64,000 bases of DNA. Source: Streptococcus parasanguinis (GTDB lineage: Bacteria > Bacillota > Bacilli > Lactobacillales > Streptococcaceae). Location: NCBI RefSeq assembly GCF_901875555.1, contig NZ_CABFMD010000037.1:1-64000 (forward strand), given 5' to 3'. The translations under genes were made by a program, and so were the position numbers. This document shows, piece after piece, positions 54,188 through 63,994 of this stretch (position 1 is its first letter; each line of letters opens with the position of its first letter). Under the pieces are notes generated by a model. That model was not told the DNA's origin, searched no databases, and was given only the letters and a program-made list of their open reading frames with translations.

Positions 54188-54349
54188 CCTGTATGTGGAA
54201 ATAAAACACGATTAAAGATAAGGGAAGATACTGAATTAAAAAAATTCCCCCTCTATTGTCCGAAATGCAGACAAGAAAATTTAATTGAAATAAAGCAGTT
54301 CAAAGTAACTGTGATTACAGAGCCAGACGCAAAGACGCAGAGCCGATAA
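54188..54349 (+). pseudogene. orf6: orf6 3' fragment (zinc-ribbon protein)
   Basis: Continuation of Tn916 orf6: PVCGNKTRLKIREDTE.. with the second Cys pair YCPKCRQ and the end DAKTQSR, a cysteine-rich KTR-type protein. The frame is open from 54158 inside mega (TTG), so a fused product is conceivable. A terminator-like stem ATAAAATGAGATT/AATCTCATTTTAT follows directly (54346-54377). Confidence 0.75.
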
Positions 54350-54408
54350 AATGAGATTAATACAATCTCATTTTATCGGCTCTTTCCGTTATGTATGGAT
54401 TCTTTTAA

Positions 54409-54762
54409 TTAGTCTTCGATGTTTCTTGCTTCGTTGATACCGCTGGCTAAAGATTCCATTAAGGATAGTTCTTTGTCTGTAAAGCTATCCATGTATTTCT
54501 CTATCTGTAATCGTCGGGTGCTTTTTACCAAGTTATTAGCAGGTAAGAAAAATTCATCAACGGAAACATGAAGTAACGATACAAGGTCATAAAGAACTTG
54601 TATGCTGGGGTGTTGCCCTTTATTTTCAATATTAGTTAAGTACCGTGGGTCAATTTCAATCAATGCTCCCACTTGTTCACGAGTTAAACCTCGTTTCAAT
54701 CGAGCTTCTTTAATGGCTAAACCAAAGGCTCTAAAATCATATTTATCTTCTTTTTTACGCAT
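54409..54762 (-). CDS. orf9: Orf9, XRE-type regulator of Tn916
   Basis: Regulator of 117 residues with helix-turn-helix ~10-65 ([20 protein letters not shown]). In Tn916 models Orf9 represses the orf7 promoter. Transcribed leftward, against tet(M) and orf7. Confidence 0.92.
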   Translation of the reverse strand: MRKKEDKYDFRAFGLAIKEARLKRGLTREQVGALIEIDPRYLTNIENKGQHPSIQVLYDLVSLLHVSVDEFFLPANNLVKSTRRLQIEKYMDSFTDKELSLMESLASGINEARNIED

Positions 54763-55265
54763 AGTAGACCACCTCTATACATTTTATTGTTCCTACTGAA
54801 TTAAAAACAGGTATAGAAAAACGTGTTATATGGTTTATAGGTTTATATTTAATAAAAAGCACTACTAAACGCCAATAAAAAAACCGTTATATGGTAGTGC
54901 TATTTACGCTGTTAAAATATTGTATATTACTTCCAAATGGCGGTTTGTTGGAGGTCAACGTCGCCATGAAGTACATCATATACAATAAATTTCCTTACAT
55001 TGGGTTCTTGTCAAAAAAAGTCGTCTATCTGCAATAGATAAGTACGTCCACCAATGTGGTTTTATAAATCATATAGATAGAATAACAGAAGCATGTAAAC
55101 AGAGAAATAAATCTGTTTATATGCTTTTTTGGCTATTCAGAACTTTTTTACAAAGTTTATTTATCAGTAATGCAACAAATCCCCCTTTCACATTGGGACT
55201 AAGAGTGAAAGGAGATAAACGAGCAAGGCTCACTTCCTTTCCTAGACAGAAAGGGGGTGAGAAAC
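54763..55265. other. Control region between orf9 and orf7
   Basis: Contains the divergent promoters of orf9 and orf7. A very short ATG-initiated frame after GGAGG near 54965 could be the small Orf10 of Tn916, but I could not confirm it. The stretch 55186-55262 precedes orf7 and ends in AAAGGGGGTGAG as ribosome site. Confidence 0.45.
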
Positions 55266-55688
55266 ATGAAACCATCTTCTTTTCAGACCACAATAGAAAA
55301 TCAGTTTGACTATATCTGTAAACGTGCTATGGAAGACGAGCGAAAGAATTATATGCTTTATCTTTCAAGGATTGCAAAGCGTGAGGTGTCCTTTTCGGAT
55401 GTTGGCGATTATCTTGTTAGCCAGTTTGCGACAACAGATAACTATTCAACTGACTTTCAGATTTTTACACTCAATGGGTTATCAGTAGGCGTTGAAAATG
55501 ATTTGTTGAGTGAAGCATTACGTGAGTTGCCAGACAAGAAACGTGAAATTCTACTGCTGTTTTACTTTATGGACATGAGCGATTCAGAAATTACAGACCT
55601 GTTGAAATTGAACCGTTCTACTGTCTATCGGCATAGAACCAGTGGACTAGCCTTAATTAAAAAGTTTATGGAGGAATTTGAAGAATGA
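55266..55688 (+). CDS. orf7: Orf7, sigma-70-like regulator
   Basis: Protein of 140 residues with a sigma region 4-like C-terminus (LPDKKREILLLFYFMDMSDS, ITDLLKLNRSTVYRHR). With Orf8 it promotes expression of xis, int and the transfer genes. Start 55266 follows GGGGGTGAG. Confidence 0.92.
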   Translation: MKPSSFQTTIENQFDYICKRAMEDERKNYMLYLSRIAKREVSFSDVGDYLVSQFATTDNYSTDFQIFTLNGLSVGVENDLLSEALRELPDKKREILLLFYFMDMSDSEITDLLKLNRSTVYRHRTSGLALIKKFMEEFEE

Positions 55689-55915
55689 AAACACAATATC
55701 CTATGATTCCCTTTCCTCTCATTGTAAAGGCAACAGATGGCGATACCGAAGCGATTAACCAGATTCTACATCATTACAGAGGGTACATAACGAAGCGTTC
55801 CCTACGACTTATGAAAGATGAATATGGCAATCAAAGTATGGTCGTTGATGAAGTCTTACGTGGAAGAATGGAAACCAGACTGATTACAAAGATTTTGTCA
55901 TTTGAAATTAAGTAA
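55685..55915 (+). CDS. orf8: Orf8, helix-turn-helix domain protein
   Basis: Protein of 76 residues (sigma region 2-like/DUF1870-type small regulator of Tn916), overlapping Orf7 by 4 bp (ATGA). It acts with Orf7 in positive regulation of excision and transfer. Confidence 0.9.
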   Translation: MKTQYPMIPFPLIVKATDGDTEAINQILHHYRGYITKRSLRLMKDEYGNQSMVVDEVLRGRMETRLITKILSFEIK

Positions 55916-56375
55916 TATCCTCTCTCCTTTCGTGGAAGCGTGCTAAACCATTCCACGCTTCCCGAACAGGGAGGTTTGTTATTCCACCAAAGCATATTGA
56001 GCTTTCAATGTGTTTTGATAGGCTAACGAGCCATTGTTCTTTGAAAACTGAATAAAAGTAATCGAATACGTTTCGATAAGAAAAGAGCCAACGGAACTAA
56101 CCGCCATGACCTATCTTATAAAGATAGCGAGCGATTCATGTTAGTGATCCGAGAAGCAATCTTTAGCAGGATTGCCTGCAACGACATTCTTATCGTGATA
56201 ATGATACTCCCATACAGTCAATAGTCCGAGCGTGATAAAACCGTCGCAGGCAATGAGTATGGCTACATGAGAACCATGCAGGGGTGGAACTCCCGTGAGC
56301 TTTGCTAAAGCTGTTCGATTGCTGGTAAAACAACTTTTATGAAATCCAAATAAGTGATTTGGAAAGGAGGATTTT
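55916..56375. other. Spacer between orf8 and xis
   Basis: No gene seen. The region is a few hundred bases of apparently non-coding sequence present in Tn916 itself, with the xis ribosome site GGAAAGGAGG at its end. Confidence 0.5.
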
Positions 56376-56579
56376 ATGAAGCAGACTGACATTCCTATTT
56401 GGGAACGTTATACCCTAACCATTGAAGAAGCGTCAAAATATTTTCGTATTGGCGAAAACAAGCTACGACGCTTGGCAGAGGAAAATAAAAATGCAAATTG
56501 GCTGATTATGAATGGCAATCGTATTCAGATTAAACGAAAACAATTTGAAAAAATTATAGATACATTGGACGCAATCTAG
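56376..56579 (+). CDS. xis: Xis, Tn916 excisionase
   Basis: Basic winged-helix excisionase of 67 residues ([20 protein letters not shown]), directs Int toward excision by binding the transposon ends. GGAAAGGAGG precedes the ATG. Confidence 0.95.
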
Positions 56580-56660
56580 CGTCGCCAAAGGGTCTTGTAT
56601 ATGATAAAATAGTATTAAGTCGTATCAAGGCTCTTTCCATAAAGGAAAGGAGCAAATGCC

Positions 56661-57878
56661 ATGTCAGAAAAAAGACGTGACAATAAAGGTCGAATCTTAA
56701 AGACTGGAGAGAGCCAACGAAAAGACGGAAGATACTTATACAAATATATAGATTCATTTGGAGAACCGCAATTTGTTTACTCGTGGAAACTTGTGGCTAC
56801 AGACCGAGTACCAGCAGGAAAGCGTGATTGTATCTCACTTAGAGAGAAAATCGCAGAGTTACAGAAAGACATTCATGATGGTATTGATGTTGTAGGAAAG
56901 AAAATGACACTCTGCCAGCTTTACGCAAAACAGAACGCTCAAAGACCAAAGGTTAGAAAAAACACTGAAACTGGACGCAAATATCTTATGGATATTTTGA
57001 AGAAAGACAAGTTAGGTGTAAGAAGTATTGACAGTATTAAGCCATCAGACGCTAAAGAATGGGCTATTAGAATGAGTGAAAATGGTTATGCTTATCAAAC
57101 CATCAATAACTACAAACGTTCTTTAAAGGCTTCATTCTATATTGCTATACAAGATGATTGTGTTCGGAAGAATCCATTTGACTTTCAACTGAAAGCAGTT
57201 CTTGATGATGATACTGTCCCTAAGACCGTACTAACAGAAGAACAGGAAGAAAAACTGTTAGCCTTTGCAAAAGCTGATAAAACCTACAGCAAAAATTATG
57301 ATGAAATTCTGATACTCTTAAAAACAGGTCTTCGTATTTCAGAGTTTGGTGGTTTGACACTTCCAGATTTAGATTTTGAGAATCGTCTTGTCAATATAGA
57401 CCATCAGCTATTGAGAGATACTGAAATTGGGTACTACATTGAAACACCAAAGACCAAAAGTGGCGAACGTCAAGTTCCTATGGTTGAAGAAGCCTATCAA
57501 GCATTTAAGCGAGTGTTAGCGAATCGAAAGAATGATAAGCGTGTTGAGATTGATGGATATAGTGATTTCCTCTTTCTTAATAGAAAGAACTATCCAAAAG
57601 TGGCAAGTGATTACAACGGCATGATGAAAGGTCTTGTTAAGAAATACAATAAGTATAACGAGGATAAATTGCCACACATCACTCCACATAGTTTGCGACA
57701 TACATTCTGTACCAACTATGCAAATGCAGGAATGAATCCAAAGGCATTACAGTACATTATGGGACATGCTAATATAGCCATGACGCTGAACTATTACGCA
57801 CATGCAACATTCGATTCTGCAATGGCAGAAATGAAACGCTTGAATAAAGAGAAGCAACAGGAGCGTCTTGTTGCTTAG
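56661..57878 (+). CDS. int: Int, Tn916 tyrosine integrase
   Basis: Integrase of 405 residues. N-terminal arm-binding domain (~1-75) with DR-2 specificity, SAM-like core-binding domain (~80-185), and catalytic domain with LKTGLRISEFGGL, HSLRHTFCTNYANAG, MGHANIAMT and the Tyr of LNYYAHAT. It mediates excision and integration into AT-rich sites. Confidence 0.97.
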   Translation: MSEKRRDNKGRILKTGESQRKDGRYLYKYIDSFGEPQFVYSWKLVATDRVPAGKRDCISLREKIAELQKDIHDGIDVVGKKMTLCQLYAKQNAQRPKVRKNTETGRKYLMDILKKDKLGVRSIDSIKPSDAKEWAIRMSENGYAYQTINNYKRSLKASFYIAIQDDCVRKNPFDFQLKAVLDDDTVPKTVLTEEQEEKLLAFAKADKTYSKNYDEILILLKTGLRISEFGGLTLPDLDFENRLVNIDHQLLRDTEIGYYIETPKTKSGERQVPMVEEAYQAFKRVLANRKNDKRVEIDGYSDFLFLNRKNYPKVASDYNGMMKGLVKKYNKYNEDKLPHITPHSLRHTFCTNYANAGMNPKALQYIMGHANIAMTLNYYAHATFDSAMAEMKRLNKEKQQERLVA

Positions 57879-58056
57879 TAGTACAAATGAATTTACTACT
57901 TATTTACCACTTCTGACAGCTAAGACATGAGGAAATATGCAAAGAAACGTGAAGTATCTTCCTACAGTAAAAATACTCGAAAGCACATAGAATAAGGCTT
58001 TACGAGCATTTAAGAAAATATAAAAAGATAATTAGAAATTTATACTTTGTTTGTGT
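57879..58056. other. Right end of the transposon
   Basis: Non-coding end with DR-2-type repeats AATTTACTACTTATTTACCACTT (57890-57912, joined copies). The host sequence resumes at CAAAAAAA (58057). Confidence 0.7.
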
Positions 58057-58788
58057 CAAAAAAATCTAACAGATGCTTGGGCTCAGCTCCCCAATAGTGG
58101 TCCTGTGTTAAATAATTGGTTAATGAGTGGGACGCTAGCTGTGACAGGGATTACGACAAGTTTGGCTGCCCTGACTCAGTTAGTAAAGGACCGTGAAAAT
58201 CAAGTAGATCAGGATCTTTATTTATCGGATCAAGGAAAGTGGCGGTTACCATTTTCGTATCTAACGAGCGCAATCATCATCTCTTTTTTTATGCAGGCTC
58301 TTATGTATGTGCTGATGTGTGGCTATTTTAGAGAAGTTCCAGCACTGTCTTTATTACCTGAAGTACTCCCTATTATGCTGCTTAGTAGCCTGCTTTCTAG
58401 TTTAGTGAATGCCATTTTTGTTTATTTTTTCCAATCAGTAGACAGTCTTGGGAAGTTTTCGACCATAGTGGGTACAGCTTCTGGTTTTTTGGTAGGGACT
58501 TATGTACCTTTAGGTGTTCTACCTGATTTTGCACAACTACTAATGAAATGTACTCCAGCAACTTATATTGCTGCACTTTATCGGCAAGTACTCATGAAAG
58601 AAGCATTAAATGAGACCTTTAAAGGTCAAGATAATCTTCTTCAAGAGTTTCAAGAAAAAATGGGTGTTCAGCTCAAATGGCAAGCGTTATTGACAAAGGA
58701 ACAAACATACCTTATAGTGTTAGGTGGTATTCTTCTAGCTTTGGGGATTTGGGTTTCCTTAGCAAAAAGATCGAATAAAAGAAAGTAA
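58057..58788 (+). pseudogene. ABC-2 type permease, 3' fragment
   Basis: Remaining ~243 codons of the split permease (KNLTDAWAQLPNSGPVLNNW..), about five membrane helices, in frame with the 5' fragment at 34396. Without the transposon the protein would be ~283 residues, normal for DrrB-type permeases. A TTG at 58051 could start a truncated product, but the first helix is missing. Confidence 0.9.
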
Positions 58789-58806
58789 GTGAGAATTGGA
58801 GTAGGA

Positions 58807-59262
58807 ATGAAGATTCGTTTTGAGGAAAAACAGGATATCCCAGAAAGCAACCCCTGTGTGGTCATTCAAGCTAAGCAATTATCTGATCAAGCACGAGAGG
58901 TGATGGACTATCTCGAACAGTTTTCGACAGTGAATCAAGTAGTGATCCCTATCAAAACAGATGATCATTTGATCATGGTGAAAATTGATGACATTATTCT
59001 AGCCGAGATTGATAAGAATCAGCTAACCATTTATACGACAGACAAAACGTTCACCGTCAGAGACACTTTGACAAATTTTCAACATCGGATTAATCGTCGT
59101 AATTTTTTACAGATATCACGCCACGCGGTGATGAATATCGACCATTTAGAATCGCTATCGGATAGTTTTTCAGGCAATATGATGGCTAAACTGACACGCG
59201 GAGTAAAATCAAGTGTCAGTCGGAAATATGTCAAATCCTTGATGGATTATTTAGGGGTATAG
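58807..59262 (+). CDS. LytTR family DNA-binding protein
   Basis: Protein of 151 residues starting MKIRFEEKQDIPE, with a C-terminal LytTR domain (~50-150: DDIILAEIDKNQLTIYT, FLQISRHAVMNIDHLE). No receiver domain. In streptococci such stand-alone LytTR genes pair with a DUF3021 membrane protein that inhibits them (LytTR regulatory systems such as HdrRM and BrsRM). Here the pair follows the ABC permease and probably controlled its operon. GGAGTAGGA precedes the ATG at 58807. Confidence 0.88.
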   Translation: MKIRFEEKQDIPESNPCVVIQAKQLSDQAREVMDYLEQFSTVNQVVIPIKTDDHLIMVKIDDIILAEIDKNQLTIYTTDKTFTVRDTLTNFQHRINRRNFLQISRHAVMNIDHLESLSDSFSGNMMAKLTRGVKSSVSRKYVKSLMDYLGV

Positions 59263-59271
59263 GAGAAAGTG

Positions 59272-59685
59272 ATGAAACGAGTTATAGCTTATTTTGTATC
59301 TGGTATGAGGACAGGATCCTTCTTTTATTTGTGTTTGGTGTTATTATCCCATGTCTATCCTAACATCGTCTATCCCGCTGTAAATGTCCGCAATATCCTG
59401 GCGATCTTTTTAATGAGTGGAACAATGGGAGTCTTGACGTTCATTCTTGAGGAAGAAGAGTTTTTGACCTATAGTTTGCGTGTGGTCCTGCATTTAGTTG
59501 TGACAGCTACCATCTTAGCATTGACCTACTTATTTTTTGGCTGGGGGGCAGCCTTACGGAGCCCGATTCCTTGGTTGATCTTTCTAGCTATTTACGGCCT
59601 GATCTGGCTTTATCAGATTTGGCAGCTCCATAAAAAAACTCAACGAATCAACCAAGCTTTGTTGCATCGCAGAAAAGGGAAATAG
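59272..59685 (+). CDS. DUF3021 membrane protein, LytTR partner
   Basis: Protein of 137 residues with four membrane helices, DUF3021 family (MKRVIAYFVSGMRTGSF, then helices to ~110). It is expected to hold the LytTR protein inactive. AGGAGAAA lies 6 bp before the ATG; 9 bp after the LytTR stop. Confidence 0.87.
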   Translation: MKRVIAYFVSGMRTGSFFYLCLVLLSHVYPNIVYPAVNVRNILAIFLMSGTMGVLTFILEEEEFLTYSLRVVLHLVVTATILALTYLFFGWGAALRSPIPWLIFLAIYGLIWLYQIWQLHKKTQRINQALLHRRKGK

Positions 59686-59704
59686 TCCCAGAAAAAAGTG
59701 TATA

Positions 59705-59743
59705 AGAAAACCACGAAGTTAATAGGAAACTTCGTGGTTTTAC
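59705..59743. terminator. Bidirectional terminator between DUF3021 gene and tyrS
   Basis: Stem AAAACCACGAAGTT/AACTTCGTGGTTTT (59707-59720, 59728-59741) lies between converging genes with A and T tracts on the two sides. Confidence 0.88.
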
Positions 59744-59747
59744 TTTC

Positions 59748-61004
59748 TTAATAAGTCAAAACAAAGTATTTTTTCTTACCGCGACGGATAACGGTCAATT
59801 CGTTTTCTAATTTATCGCTATCGCTCAAGACATAGTCAAGGTCTTGGATGCGTTCGCCGTTAACGTAGATAGCTCCGTTTTGAACATCTTCGCGGGCTTG
59901 GCGTTTAGAATTTACCACACCAGCTGTGACCAAGAGTTCAACAATGTTGAGGTTGTCTTCTGCTTGGACCTGGTAGTTTGGCACACCACGAAGGCCTTGT
60001 TTGAGTTCTTTGACAGAAAGGTTTTTGATGTTTCCTGCAAAGAGTTGTTCTGTGATGTTGAGGGCTTCCTTGTAGGCTTCTTCACCGTGGACAAGGGTGA
60101 CCACTTCACGCGCTAAGATCTTTTGAGCTAAGCGTTCATGAGGAGCAGCCTCAAACTGTTTGCGGATCTCTTCAATCTCATCAAGTGACAAGAAAGTGAA
60201 GATCTTCAAGAAGCGCACAGCATCCGCATCCATCACATTCATCCAGAATTGGTACATTTCGTATGGAGATGTTTTGTCTGCATTGAGCCAGACCGCATTG
60301 CCTTCTGATTTACCGAATTTCTTACCAGTTGCATCTGTGATCAAAGGCACAGTCATAACATGACCAGTTTTATCTGCTTTACGACGCATCAACTCAGTAC
60401 CAGCTGTCATGTTTCCCCATTGGTCAGATCCACCGATTTGAAGGGTAACATTGTGTTCTTGGTTGAGGACGTAGAAGTCATAGCCTTGCATAATTTGGTA
60501 GGCAAACTCTGTGTAAGAAATCCCTGTCTCAATCCGTTTTTTAACAGATTCTTTACTCATCATAGCATTGACTGTAAAGTATTTTCCGACATCACGAAGG
60601 AAGTCAATAAAGCTAATGCTTCCGAACCAATCGTAGTTGTTGACCATTTCGGCTTTATTGTCCCCATTTTCAAAATCGAGGAAACGAGACAATTGCCCTT
60701 GAATGGAGCGAACCCATTCTTGTACAGTTTCTTTTGTTTGGAGACTACGTTCAGCATCTTTGAAGGACGGATCTCCAATGAGACCAGTCGCACCGCCAAC
60801 GAGCGCATAAGGTTTGTGGCCTGCTAGTTGAAGACGACGGCTCGTCAAGATGGCAACCAAGTGACCAAGGTGAAGGCTGTCAGCAGTTGGATCATAACCA
60901 GTATAATAAGAAACCTGACCTTCTTCCAGTGCTTTGCGCAAGGCTTCTTCATCCGTCGTTTGAAATACCAAACCACGCTCTTTTAGCTCATCAAAAATGT
61001 GCAT
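59748..61004 (-). CDS. tyrS: Tyrosyl-tRNA synthetase
   Basis: Class I synthetase of 418 residues. HIGH-type motif HLGHL near residue 45, KMSKS-type KFGKS near 230, S4 RNA-binding domain at the C-terminus (~350-418). Start 61004 ([11 protein letters not shown]) follows AAAGGAG on the reverse strand; the frame is open to 61034. Catalyses tyrosyl-tRNA formation. Confidence 0.97.
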   Translation of the reverse strand: MHIFDELKERGLVFQTTDEEALRKALEEGQVSYYTGYDPTADSLHLGHLVAILTSRRLQLAGHKPYALVGGATGLIGDPSFKDAERSLQTKETVQEWVRSIQGQLSRFLDFENGDNKAEMVNNYDWFGSISFIDFLRDVGKYFTVNAMMSKESVKKRIETGISYTEFAYQIMQGYDFYVLNQEHNVTLQIGGSDQWGNMTAGTELMRRKADKTGHVMTVPLITDATGKKFGKSEGNAVWLNADKTSPYEMYQFWMNVMDADAVRFLKIFTFLSLDEIEEIRKQFEAAPHERLAQKILAREVVTLVHGEEAYKEALNITEQLFAGNIKNLSVKELKQGLRGVPNYQVQAEDNLNIVELLVTAGVVNSKRQAREDVQNGAIYVNGERIQDLDYVLSDSDKLENELTVIRRGKKKYFVLTY

Positions 61005-61040
61005 GTGTCTTTTCTCCTTTATAAGTTTATTCATTTCTCT

Positions 61041-61068
61041 ATTCTACCATAAACCACGGAAATGGCAA
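61041..61068 (-). promoter_or_regulatory. tyrS promoter
   Basis: On the reverse strand, -35 TTGCCA (complement of 61063-61068), 16-bp spacer, extended -10 TGGTAGAAT (complement of 61041-61049). No T-box structure is seen in the short leader. Confidence 0.65.
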
Positions 61069-61132
61069 TGCTTTCCATCATTTTCTTATCCTTACCCAGG
61101 AAGAATGAGTGACGATTTCTACGCTCTTGTGA

Positions 61133-61162
61133 TTGAAAACAAAGGGCCTAATCTGCTATAAT
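61133..61162 (+). promoter_or_regulatory. pbp1b promoter
   Basis: -35 TTGAAA (61133-61138), 18-bp spacer, extended -10 TGCTATAAT (TATAAT 61157-61162). It excludes a translation start at 61133 and supports GTG at 61187. Confidence 0.75.
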
Positions 61163-61186
61163 ATAGGGAACAAGGAGAAAGAATCA

Positions 61187-63643
61187 GTGAATCAATTAAA
61201 AGAGAAGCTGCAAGAGTTTTGGAAGAAAGTCCAAAAATTCTTTGCAAATATGTATACAGAAACTCCGAATAAGGAAAAAAATGAGGAAAGTAGCTGGTCT
61301 GTCGGTGATATTTTTGCGACCTTTTTACGAACCCTCAAACTCTTGTGGGATGTGATGATCGCCCTGTTCGTGTGCCTCTTTTTATTTGGCGCAGGGATTG
61401 GGATTGGTTATGCGGCGAGCCTCTTTAGCAACGTCAAGGTTCCAAAGACAGAAGAATTGGTCCAGCAGGTTCGCGACGTCAGCAGTGTTTCAAACCTGAC
61501 CTATTCCGATAAGAGCTTGATTGCAGAAGTGGACAGCGATTTGATCCGCACGCCGGTAGCTGGAGATGCCATTTCAGACAATGTCAAGAAGGCTGTGATC
61601 GCTACTGAGGATGAGAATTTTGAAAGCCACAAGGGGGTTGTCCCTAAAGCCGTTCTTCGGGCAACACTTGGATCCGTAGCCGGTGTGGGTTCCTCTAGTG
61701 GGGGATCAACCCTAACCCAGCAGTTGATCAAACAGCAAGTTGTGGGAGACGCTCCGACCTTTACTCGTAAGGCGACAGAGATTGTCGATGCCTTGACTTT
61801 AGAGCGGGGAATGAATAAAAATGAAATCCTAACCACCTACTTAAATGTTTCGCCTTTTGGACGAAACAATCGGGGACAAAATATTGCGGGTGTGGAAGCT
61901 GCGGCTCAAGGGATCTTTGGCGTCTCTGCAAAAGACTTGTCTGTTCCACAAGCGGCCTTTATCGCTGGCTTGCCACAAAGTCCGATTGTCTACTCTCCTT
62001 ATGCTGCAGACGGTAGCCTAAAGAGCAAAGAAAACCTCGAGTTAGGTTTGGCGCGTGCCAAAGACGTTTTGTTCAATATGTACCGGACGGGAGCCTTGTC
62101 GAAAAAAGACTACGAGACCTATGCTCAGTACGACTTGACCAAAGACTTCATCGCTCCAGATGGCATCGAGAAAACACCGCATGACTACCTCTACTTCCAA
62201 GCCATGGCAGAAGCAAAAGAGGCCATGTATGATTACTTGATCAAGCGAGACAATGTCACCAAGCAAGACTTGAAAAATAATGAAACCGTCAAGGCTTACC
62301 AAGAATTAGCTGAGAGCGAGTTGCGCGAAGGTGGCTACACCATTCAAACCACGATTAACAAACCGGTTCACAATGCGATGCAGGCCGCAGTAGCAAACTT
62401 TGGAAGCGTCTTGGATGATGGGACAGGTTTTGTAGAAGTTGGGAATGTCCTTATGGACAACCGAACGGGTGCCGTTTTAGGATTTATCGGCGGACGGAAT
62501 TTTGACGGCAACCAAAACAACCATGCCTTTGATACAGAACGTTCCCCAGGGTCTACTATCAAACCACTGTTGGCCTATGGGATTGCCATCGACCAAGGCT
62601 TGATGGGAAGCAATAGCATCCTTTCTAACTATCCGACTAATTTCTCAAGTGGTGAGCCAATCATGCACGTGGATAGCCGAGGAACAGCCATGATGGATCT
62701 CCGTGAGGCCCTCAATACCTCATGGAATATTCCAGCTTACTGGACTTACCGGACTCTTCGTGAAAAGGGTGTGGATGTCCCATCCTACATGAAGAAAATG
62801 GGCTATGATATCCCTGAATATGGCATTGAAAGCCTGCCAATGGGGGGAGGAATTGAGGTCACTGTTGCCCAACATACCAATGGTTTCCAAACCATTGCTA
62901 ACAATGGGAACTACCTCAAACGCTATATGGTAGAGCAAATCATTGATCGAGATGGGGACGTAGTCTACAAGCACGAGGCAGATCCTGTTCGTGTTTACTC
63001 TCCAGCAACGGCAACGATTATGCAGGATCTCTTGCGCGGGGTTATTACGTCTGGTGCTACAACGACCTTTAAGTCACGGATTAGCCAAATCAATCCAACA
63101 CTGGCGGGTGCTGACTGGATTGGAAAAACCGGTACGACCAACTCAAATGGAGATATGTGGCTCATGCTGTCCACCCCTAATGTTTCTTTAGGAGGTTGGA
63201 TTGGCCATGACAACAATGCTTCTATGCAGACCTTGACTGGATACAACAACAATGCCCAATACATGGCGCAGTTGGCGAATGCGATCTACCAAGCAGATCC
63301 AAGTCTCTTTGGGATTCAGGATAAATTCACTCTCGATAAGAGTGTGATCCGCTCTGAAGTGCTCAAATCGACTGGTGAAAGACCGGGCCGCGTCAATGTC
63401 AATGGCCGGGATATCGATGTGAGCGGTCAAACGGTAACCAGTCTTTGGGCTAAAAACGGAGCGCCAACCACTCAATACCGCTTTGCCATCGGGGGATCGG
63501 ATAGCGATTATCAAAGTGCTTGGGCAGCCATTCTCGGCAATACCAGTGGAAATCAGTCGAATAATAAGAACAATTCGCCAACCAATAGTTCATCAAGCAA
63601 TAGTTCAAATCGAAACAGCTCAAATCGTGGCAATCGACGCTAG
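61187..63643 (+). CDS. pbp1b: Penicillin-binding protein 1B
   Basis: Class A PBP of 818 residues. Cytoplasmic N-terminus, one membrane helix ~53-78 ([20 protein letters not shown]), GT51 transglycosylase (~100-300; catalytic Glu in [11 protein letters not shown]). The transpeptidase follows, with SPGSTIKPL (active Ser), SWN and KTGTT motifs. The tail is Asn/Ser-rich low complexity (~775-818). Makes and cross-links septal peptidoglycan. GTG start with AAGGAG 9 bp upstream. The gene precedes rpoB as in related streptococci. Confidence 0.95.
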   Translation: MNQLKEKLQEFWKKVQKFFANMYTETPNKEKNEESSWSVGDIFATFLRTLKLLWDVMIALFVCLFLFGAGIGIGYAASLFSNVKVPKTEELVQQVRDVSSVSNLTYSDKSLIAEVDSDLIRTPVAGDAISDNVKKAVIATEDENFESHKGVVPKAVLRATLGSVAGVGSSSGGSTLTQQLIKQQVVGDAPTFTRKATEIVDALTLERGMNKNEILTTYLNVSPFGRNNRGQNIAGVEAAAQGIFGVSAKDLSVPQAAFIAGLPQSPIVYSPYAADGSLKSKENLELGLARAKDVLFNMYRTGALSKKDYETYAQYDLTKDFIAPDGIEKTPHDYLYFQAMAEAKEAMYDYLIKRDNVTKQDLKNNETVKAYQELAESELREGGYTIQTTINKPVHNAMQAAVANFGSVLDDGTGFVEVGNVLMDNRTGAVLGFIGGRNFDGNQNNHAFDTERSPGSTIKPLLAYGIAIDQGLMGSNSILSNYPTNFSSGEPIMHVDSRGTAMMDLREALNTSWNIPAYWTYRTLREKGVDVPSYMKKMGYDIPEYGIESLPMGGGIEVTVAQHTNGFQTIANNGNYLKRYMVEQIIDRDGDVVYKHEADPVRVYSPATATIMQDLLRGVITSGATTTFKSRISQINPTLAGADWIGKTGTTNSNGDMWLMLSTPNVSLGGWIGHDNNASMQTLTGYNNNAQYMAQLANAIYQADPSLFGIQDKFTLDKSVIRSEVLKSTGERPGRVNVNGRDIDVSGQTVTSLWAKNGAPTTQYRFAIGGSDSDYQSAWAAILGNTSGNQSNNKNNSPTNSSSSNSSNRNSSNRGNRR

Positions 63644-63673
63644 TTTGATCCAGTAGAAAACCTAGAGAAAGCC

Positions 63674-63702
63674 TTGATTTTTGGAGCAAAAAACGGTATA
63701 AT
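63674..63702 (+). promoter_or_regulatory. rpoB promoter
   Basis: -35 TTGATT (63674-63679), exactly 17-bp spacer, -10 TATAAT (63697-63702). It implies a 5' leader of about 285 nt before rpoB. Confidence 0.8.
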
Positions 63703-63759
63703 AGTGGTAACTAATTTGTCGTGTGCTTTATTTGAAATATTGTCCAAATAAGAGCTTAC

Positions 63760-63804
63760 AGCAGTTAAATCTTACTTGAATAAGTCGATTTAGCTGCTCT
63801 TTTT
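63760..63804 (+). terminator. Attenuator-like hairpin in the rpoB leader
   Basis: AGCAGTTAAATC (63760-63771) pairs with GATTTAGCTGCT (63787-63798) with one G-U, an inner ACTT/AAGT extends it, and CTTTTT follows. It lies after the promoter and before the gene, so it can act as a transcriptional attenuator, or end a separate short transcript. Confidence 0.65.
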
Positions 63805-63881
63805 GTGCCTATTTTTCAGGAAAAACCTAGTTTGTTACACAAATTTAATTTTTCTAAAAATTACAAAAAGCGACGAATGAG

Positions 63882-63968
63882 GTGAAGAGACAGCTCTTCA
63901 CGTGATGCAAATCACACAATTGTAGTTAAAACCGGATAGGTGGTGAAAGTCATTTTACCAAGCTATCC
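63882..63968 (+). other. Structured part of the rpoB 5' leader
   Basis: Three consecutive stems: GTGAAGAG/CTCTTCAC (63882-63901), GTGAT/ATCAC (63902-63915) and GGATAG/CTATCC with inner TGGT/ACCA (63934-63968). They are likely RNA structures of the untranslated leader. No open frame covers them. Confidence 0.5.
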
Positions 63969-63994
63969 TAGTATGGAAAAAGGAGCTAAAAACT

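Larger units (their letters stand above)
34514..58056. mobile_element. Tn916-family conjugative transposon with tet(M) and mega (Tn2009-like)
   Basis: About 23,543 bp, orf24 side left and int side right, inserted in an ABC permease gene at an A-rich target as usual for Tn916. Gene order is Orf24/23/22/21/20/19/18/17/16/15/14/13, orf12-tet(M), orf6 (split), Orf9, Orf7, Orf8, Xis, Int. The extra 5.5 kb over Tn916's ~18 kb is a mega element carrying mef(E) and msr(D). This content and total size match Tn2009 as described in Streptococcus pneumoniae. The conjugation genes all look intact. Confidence 0.95.

Noticed and set aside
61005..61040. T-box riboswitch in front of tyrS
   Set aside because: The leader from the predicted promoter is too short and no specifier stem or T-box sequence is seen.
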